In this document: one piece after another, positions 6,827 through 10,201 of the stretch
Numbering within the stretch: position 1 is the stretch's first letter
Layout of the letters: each line of letters begins with the position of its first letter
NCBI GenBank assembly: GCA_937960725.1
Contig: CALGOY010000192.1
Span: 1 to 10,201 of the forward strand
Direction of reading: 5' to 3'
DNA: 10,201 bases
Origin: an uncultured Bacillota bacterium
GTDB taxonomy: Bacteria; Bacillota; Clostridia; Caldicoprobacterales; UBA3941
Program-made: the position numbers and the translations under genes
The notes under the pieces: model-generated
What the model saw: only the letters and a program-made list of their open reading frames with translations
What the model was told of the DNA's origin: nothing
Databases searched by the model: none

Positions 6827-7738
6827 GTGATTGATGATATAAATTTTAAAGATATCGAGCTGGAGGATAAAAAAATATTTGATAGTTATATTTCGCGAAG
6901 ATACCATGAAAACTCTGAGTTTAACTTCACAAACTTTTTTATATGGCGGCATGATTATCAACTAAAACACACTATCATAGACGATCATCTTTGTATTATA
7001 GGGCGCTATCGCATGAAGTTGCCAATTATTTTTCCTCCACTGGGAGATTTTGAAGAGGGTTTTGATACAGCTTTATTGAAAGTTATAGACTATTGTAAAA
7101 AACATAATATTCCTATCATAATTAAAGCTATTACTGAGCCAATAAAAGAAATAATGGAGCAAGCCTTTCCAGGTATGTTTCGATATGAACCCGATAGAAA
7201 CAATTATGATTATGTATACTTAAGCAGTGATCTTATTCATCTTAAAGGTAGAAAATATCATAGAAAGCGCAATCATATTAACAATTTCAAAAGTCTATAT
7301 GAATATTCTTATGAGCCGATTTCTAGCGATAATATCGAGGAATGTATTATTGCAGAAATACAATGGGCAGCTGCGAGGAAAGATAGGGGTAGAGGGGTTG
7401 AGGAAGAGAAATCTGCCGTTATAGAAGCGTTGAAAAATTTTGACGCCCTCGGCTTAAAAGGAGGAGCCCTTAGAATTAATGGCCGGATTGAAGCCTTTGC
7501 GTTAGGGGAGTTATTAAATCCCGATATGGCAGTAATACATATAGAAAAAGCTAATACAGAATATAGGGGAAGCTATGCCATGATCAATCAACAGTTTGCA
7601 GCCCATTGTTGGAGCGATGTAAAATATATAAACAGAGAAGAAGATATGGGGCTTCCTGGGCTTCGGAAAGCTAAGAAATCATATTATCCTGTTAAAATGA
7701 TAAAAAAATATACTGGATATCTCAATGAGGAAGATTGA
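6827..7738 (+). CDS. DUF2156 / LPG_synthase_C-like protein
   Basis: A 303-residue soluble protein resembling the stand-alone DUF2156 family, related to the C-terminal domain of MprF. The MprF domain has a double GNAT-type fold and moves lysine from Lys-tRNA to phosphatidylglycerol. Supporting motifs are GRKYHRKRNHINNF at 141-154, the Ala/Arg-rich helix WAAARKDRGRG at 180-190, LRINGRIEAFALGELL at 215-230, HIEKANTEYRGSYAMINQQF at 238-257 and the family-typical end EEDMGLPGLRKAKKSYYPV at 271-289. No membrane segment is present, unlike full MprF, so it should act in the cytoplasm. Acceptor and donor are unknown for these short forms. The GTG start at 6827 is the only suitable one, but the RBS GAGGAGGG at 6807-6814 is 12 bases away, longer than ideal. 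The stop lies 18 bases before the next gene, which suggests an operon. Family is likely; the biochemical role is not known. Confidence 0.85.
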   Translation: MIDDINFKDIELEDKKIFDSYISRRYHENSEFNFTNFFIWRHDYQLKHTIIDDHLCIIGRYRMKLPIIFPPLGDFEEGFDTALLKVIDYCKKHNIPIIIKAITEPIKEIMEQAFPGMFRYEPDRNNYDYVYLSSDLIHLKGRKYHRKRNHINNFKSLYEYSYEPISSDNIEECIIAEIQWAAARKDRGRGVEEEKSAVIEALKNFDALGLKGGALRINGRIEAFALGELLNPDMAVIHIEKANTEYRGSYAMINQQFAAHCWSDVKYINREEDMGLPGLRKAKKSYYPVKMIKKYTGYLNEED

Positions 7739-7743
7739 TCAGT

Positions 7744-7748
7744 GGAGG
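7744..7748 (+). promoter_or_regulatory. RBS that selects the ATG at 7757
   Basis: GGAGG lies 8 bases before the ATG at 7757. An upstream in-frame GTG at 7742 overlaps this RBS and has none of its own, so it is not the start. Confidence 0.8.
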
Positions 7749-7756
7749 AAGCATTC

Positions 7757-8935
7757 ATGAATTATAGATTAGCTTCGCCTAGTGATACAGCTAATATCCG
7801 CAAGCTTTGGGAGTATTGCTTTGATGACCCTGACGAATTTAATGATTGGTTCTTTGAAAATAGATATCAGCCCCATAACACTCTTGTGGCTGCAGAAAAT
7901 GGCCGCATAGCTTCCGCACTACAACTGCTGCCATATACCATCCAGCTAAGGGGCCAAAAAATGACAACTTCCTATATTGTTGGCGTATCAACTTGGCCTG
8001 AAGATAGAGGAAAGGGTTATATTACTCGCTTACTCCGCTATGCTTTGGAAGAAGCAAGAAGGAGAAAGCAGTGGGTAAACATATTATTACCGTTTAAATA
8101 TGAGTTTTACAGGAAATATGGCTGGGAAACCTGTTATTCCCATGCAATATACAGTGGGTCGATAGATTCCTTTAACTCCTATTGCAGGGAAATCGAAATA
8201 ACGGGACAGTTTCGCCCTGTAAATAAAGAAAAAGATATTCCTCTATTAAATAAGTTCTATTTGACTTTTGCTAAGCAGTTGAATGGGTTTGTATGTAGAA
8301 ACAGTCAGGACTGGATGAGGTTACTGGACGATATTAAGCTGTATCAAGGCCATGCTTATTTATACACAGATAAAGAAGGGCTCGGAGGTTACATTATTTA
8401 CTACATAGAGAATAGGAAATTTTCCATAAGAGAAATGGCTTATACGGATCAAAAATCAAAGTATGCATTACTTAAGTTTGCATTAGGCCATTCAGATATT
8501 ATAGATCGTATACAATGGCAGAGACCAAATATCTATAGTGAAAACTTTTTTCTTCAAAAATATGGGATAAAGCGTATGGAAAAACCCTTCGTTATGGGAA
8601 GAATAGTCGATGTAGCCAAGGCGTTAGAAGCAGTTATACCAGAACCTGCTGATATAGAATTAGATTTGGCAATAGAGATAGTAGACAGGTTTTTAGAATG
8701 GAATAACCAAATATATAATATAAAATCGGTTGATGGGAAAACAGCTGTTTATCCTACCAACAAAAATCCTGATTTTAAAATTGATATTACAAGCTTAGCC
8801 CAACTTCTATGGGGTTATATTTCAGTAGATCAAGCTATAGATTATGGACTGTTAGAGGTAAATAGAGCCAACAAAATCGATCAAATCATGGATATATTTC
8901 CTAAAGCTATTCCTTATATTTATGAAGATTATTGA
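7757..8935 (+). CDS. Eis-like GNAT family N-acetyltransferase
   Basis: Probable acetyl-CoA-dependent N-acetyltransferase of the Eis type (COG4552-like), 392 residues from the ATG at 7757. The start is set by GGAGG at 7744-7748; a GTG at 7742 would add five residues. The architecture fits Eis. The N-terminal GNAT domain (about 1-145) has the acetyl-CoA pyrophosphate loop in GVSTWPEDRGKGYITRLL, with R84-G-K-G87. It is followed by LLPFKYEFYRKYGWE at 110-124, the conserved Y-x-x-x-G-W/F-E element. A second GNAT-like domain and an SCP2-like C-terminal domain (about 290-392, including FKIDITSLAQLLWGYIS) follow. In Eis the C-terminal carboxylate takes part in catalysis; here the chain ends EDY. Characterised homologues acetylate aminoglycosides or other amines. 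Firmicute members are mostly uncharacterised, so resistance should not be assumed. It is probably cotranscribed with the DUF2156 gene 18 bases upstream and is closed by a strong terminator. Confidence 0.88.
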   Translation: MNYRLASPSDTANIRKLWEYCFDDPDEFNDWFFENRYQPHNTLVAAENGRIASALQLLPYTIQLRGQKMTTSYIVGVSTWPEDRGKGYITRLLRYALEEARRRKQWVNILLPFKYEFYRKYGWETCYSHAIYSGSIDSFNSYCREIEITGQFRPVNKEKDIPLLNKFYLTFAKQLNGFVCRNSQDWMRLLDDIKLYQGHAYLYTDKEGLGGYIIYYIENRKFSIREMAYTDQKSKYALLKFALGHSDIIDRIQWQRPNIYSENFFLQKYGIKRMEKPFVMGRIVDVAKALEAVIPEPADIELDLAIEIVDRFLEWNNQIYNIKSVDGKTAVYPTNKNPDFKIDITSLAQLLWGYISVDQAIDYGLLEVNRANKIDQIMDIFPKAIPYIYEDY

Positions 8936-8973
8936 ATTAAATTATACTTTAATTGAAAATTGATTATAAGTAT

Positions 8974-9010
8974 AAAAAAGAGCAAACTTATAAAAGGTTT
9001 GCTCTTTTTT
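8974..9010 (+). terminator. Strong intrinsic terminator after the GNAT gene
   Basis: AAAAAAGAGCAAAC at 8974-8987 pairs perfectly with GTTTGCTCTTTTTT at 8997-9010 (14 bp) around a 9-base loop. The A-tract before and T-tract after the GC-containing core make it usable in both directions, although no minus-strand gene needs it here. Confidence 0.92.
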
Positions 9011-9052
9011 GTTTGATTTTATAAAAATTTGGATGATATTGGCGAATTCTTG

Positions 9053-9064
9053 TGATATTATAAT
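9053..9064 (+). promoter_or_regulatory. Possible extended -10 promoter
   Basis: TGATATTAT at 9053-9061 fits an extended -10 element (TG-n-TATnAT). An overlapping TATAAT occurs at 9059-9064. No good -35 is found at normal spacing. It lies about 30 bases upstream of the last gene's ATG and after the terminator, so it is the natural promoter position. Confidence 0.45.
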
Positions 9065-9094
9065 ATATATAAAACAGTTTTCGGAGGGTAGTCG

Positions 9095-10201
9095 ATGAAA
9101 AATAAGAGATTTTTAGCATTTTTATCGGTGCTTTTTTTGATTATAGCAGCAGTTGGCATATTGGTTATCCGAAAACAAAATGCTGCTGAACCAGCATTTA
9201 ATGAAGAAGAAACCATAGAAGGAGTGCGTTTTTTTTATTATCGATCTATTCCAGGATTAAAAAGGGCAGAAGATGCTGATTTGGTAGTGCCTATACATAA
9301 ATCTTATGAAATAGCTGATAAACCCTACATATTAAAAATCGATAGAATTTGGTATAGTAAAAAAAATATTTATGTTCTTTATCATGTCGAAAACTATGAT
9401 CAGATAGCATATTTAGGGGGACACTTTTTTACAGATAGCCAAAAATCTACTAAGTTTATTAAATATGATCCTCACGAATCAGTAGGAAGGCCATCGGAGA
9501 GGGGCGTTTTATTTAATAATGGATTTTACAGCTTTGCAACCTTCCCTGTATTAGAAAATATAACTGACGATACAGCTGAAATACATTTTGAACCCTATCT
9601 GTATATTGATGATGTCGAATATAGCTTTGAAGCTATAGTATTAGGCGTAGAGCAGTGCATTAAAGAAGAACCAGTGGAGAGCTATAAACTTGAAGCTTCA
9701 GCTCAAATCAATGATAGTACTATAGAATTTTATGAACTCGAAGCAGGTATATCTTCTAATAAAATTTATTTTTCTTATACAAGTCCGAATTTAGAAATAA
9801 TATACGGATTCCATGGAAGCATTCAAACTGATAAAGGGGAACAACTTGAAATAAGCGGAATGCCTAACATCGCTTTAGAAAATTCAAAGCATTGTTATTA
9901 TATTGAATTTCCACCTTTTAACACTATTCCAACTTCATTAAAACTTCAGCTAAAATCTCTAGATATCGTTGGAACAGAAAATATTGTAGCTGAAATAGAT
10001 CTAAATGAAATTAATTCAGATGGTAGGGGAAAGGGAAATAAAGAATTTGGAAAAGAGCTAGGAAATATAAAAAATACTACGATTACATTAGAGAGCATTG
10101 CTTTTGATGAGGAATTTATATCCTTAGAAATCGTATATTATTCTAATATTGAATCAGGGCCTCCTTATTCCCGCCTTAAAGCAGAACTACCCATATTAGA
10201 G
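9095..10201 (+). CDS. N-terminally anchored extracytoplasmic protein, unknown function (3' partial)
   Basis: An open frame of 369 codons runs from the ATG at 9095 to the window edge without a stop. The RBS GGAGG at 9083-9087 is 7 bases upstream. After a short basic start (MKNKR), residues 6-25 are a single hydrophobic segment (FLAFLSVLFLIIAAVGILVI). It has no lipobox cysteine and no clear signal-peptidase site, so it is read as an uncleaved membrane anchor. The rest is acidic and rich in Tyr, Phe, Ile and beta-prone strands with few Gly or Pro. This suggests one or more extracellular beta-sandwich domains. Only two cysteines are seen, around residues 189 and 270. I recognise no catalytic motif or named family. 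The repeated strand-like organisation resembles extracellular domains of anti-sigma-factor or sensor-type Firmicute proteins in general style only. It is a separate transcription unit, lying after a strong terminator with its own promoter candidate. Confidence 0.85.
   Translation, partial: MKNKRFLAFLSVLFLIIAAVGILVIRKQNAAEPAFNEEETIEGVRFFYYRSIPGLKRAEDADLVVPIHKSYEIADKPYILKIDRIWYSKKNIYVLYHVENYDQIAYLGGHFFTDSQKSTKFIKYDPHESVGRPSERGVLFNNGFYSFATFPVLENITDDTAEIHFEPYLYIDDVEYSFEAIVLGVEQCIKEEPVESYKLEASAQINDSTIEFYELEAGISSNKIYFSYTSPNLEIIYGFHGSIQTDKGEQLEISGMPNIALENSKHCYYIEFPPFNTIPTSLKLQLKSLDIVGTENIVAEIDLNEINSDGRGKGNKEFGKELGNIKNTTITLESIAFDEEFISLEIVYYSNIESGPPYSRLKAELPILE

Noticed and set aside
6773..6961. 62-residue reverse-strand ORF over the DUF2156 start
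   Set aside because: It overlaps the promoter, RBS and conserved N-terminus of the forward gene, and it has no initiation signals.
7227..7424. 65-residue forward ORF in another frame within the DUF2156 gene
   Set aside because: It overlaps the conserved GRKYHRKRNH region of the true frame and has no RBS.
1..10201. Mobile elements, CRISPR array, tRNA/rRNA, riboswitch
   Set aside because: No transposase, terminal repeats, regularly spaced repeats, tRNA-like cloverleaf or known leader motif was seen by eye. Intergenic gaps are all under about 160 bases.

Overview
The window reads as a chromosomal segment of a low-GC Gram-positive bacterium, most likely a clostridial Firmicute. The signs are AT-rich sequence, strong GGAGG-type ribosome binding sites, frequent GTG/TTG starts, U-tailed intrinsic terminators, and a DegS/DegU pair of the Bacillus/Clostridia type. 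All eight protein-coding genes lie on the + strand. No tRNA, rRNA, insertion sequence, CRISPR array or phage gene was seen. No gap between genes exceeds about 160 bases, and each gap is accounted for by a promoter, RBS or terminator candidate or is noted as empty.

Layout. (1) 7-594 is a 5-formyltetrahydrofolate cyclo-ligase at the left edge. (2) 682-2515 is a degS-degU two-component pair with overlapping genes. DegS is a soluble coiled-coil histidine kinase and DegU a NarL/FixJ-type response regulator. (3) 2607-3134 is an unrecognised small polytopic membrane protein, closed by a terminator at 3146-3180. (4) 3259-6729 is a tightly coupled cyanophycin operon: cyanophycinase (cphB) followed by cyanophycin synthetase (cphA). 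A terminator begins in the cphA stop codon. (5) 6827-8935 is a two-gene unit with its own promoter: a DUF2156/LPG_synthase_C-type protein and an Eis-like GNAT acetyltransferase. It is closed by a strong terminator at 8974-9010. (6) 9095 to the right edge is the first 369 codons of an N-terminally anchored extracytoplasmic protein of unknown function. It is cut by the window end.

How the genes work together. The clearest functional unit is cphB-cphA. CphA polymerises aspartate and arginine into cyanophycin, a nitrogen/carbon/energy reserve, and CphB cuts the polymer to beta-Asp-Arg dipeptides. Both proteins keep their catalytic motifs. The final enzyme, an isoaspartyl dipeptidase, is not in the window. 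Control of cphBA by the nearby DegSU system is a guess from proximity only. The acyltransferase-fold pair (DUF2156 + Eis-like) sits behind a terminator and a consensus -10 promoter, so it is probably a separate transcription unit. I found no clearly new multi-gene system. The least explained parts are the membrane protein between degU and cphB, the DUF2156/GNAT pair, and the truncated exported protein at the right edge.
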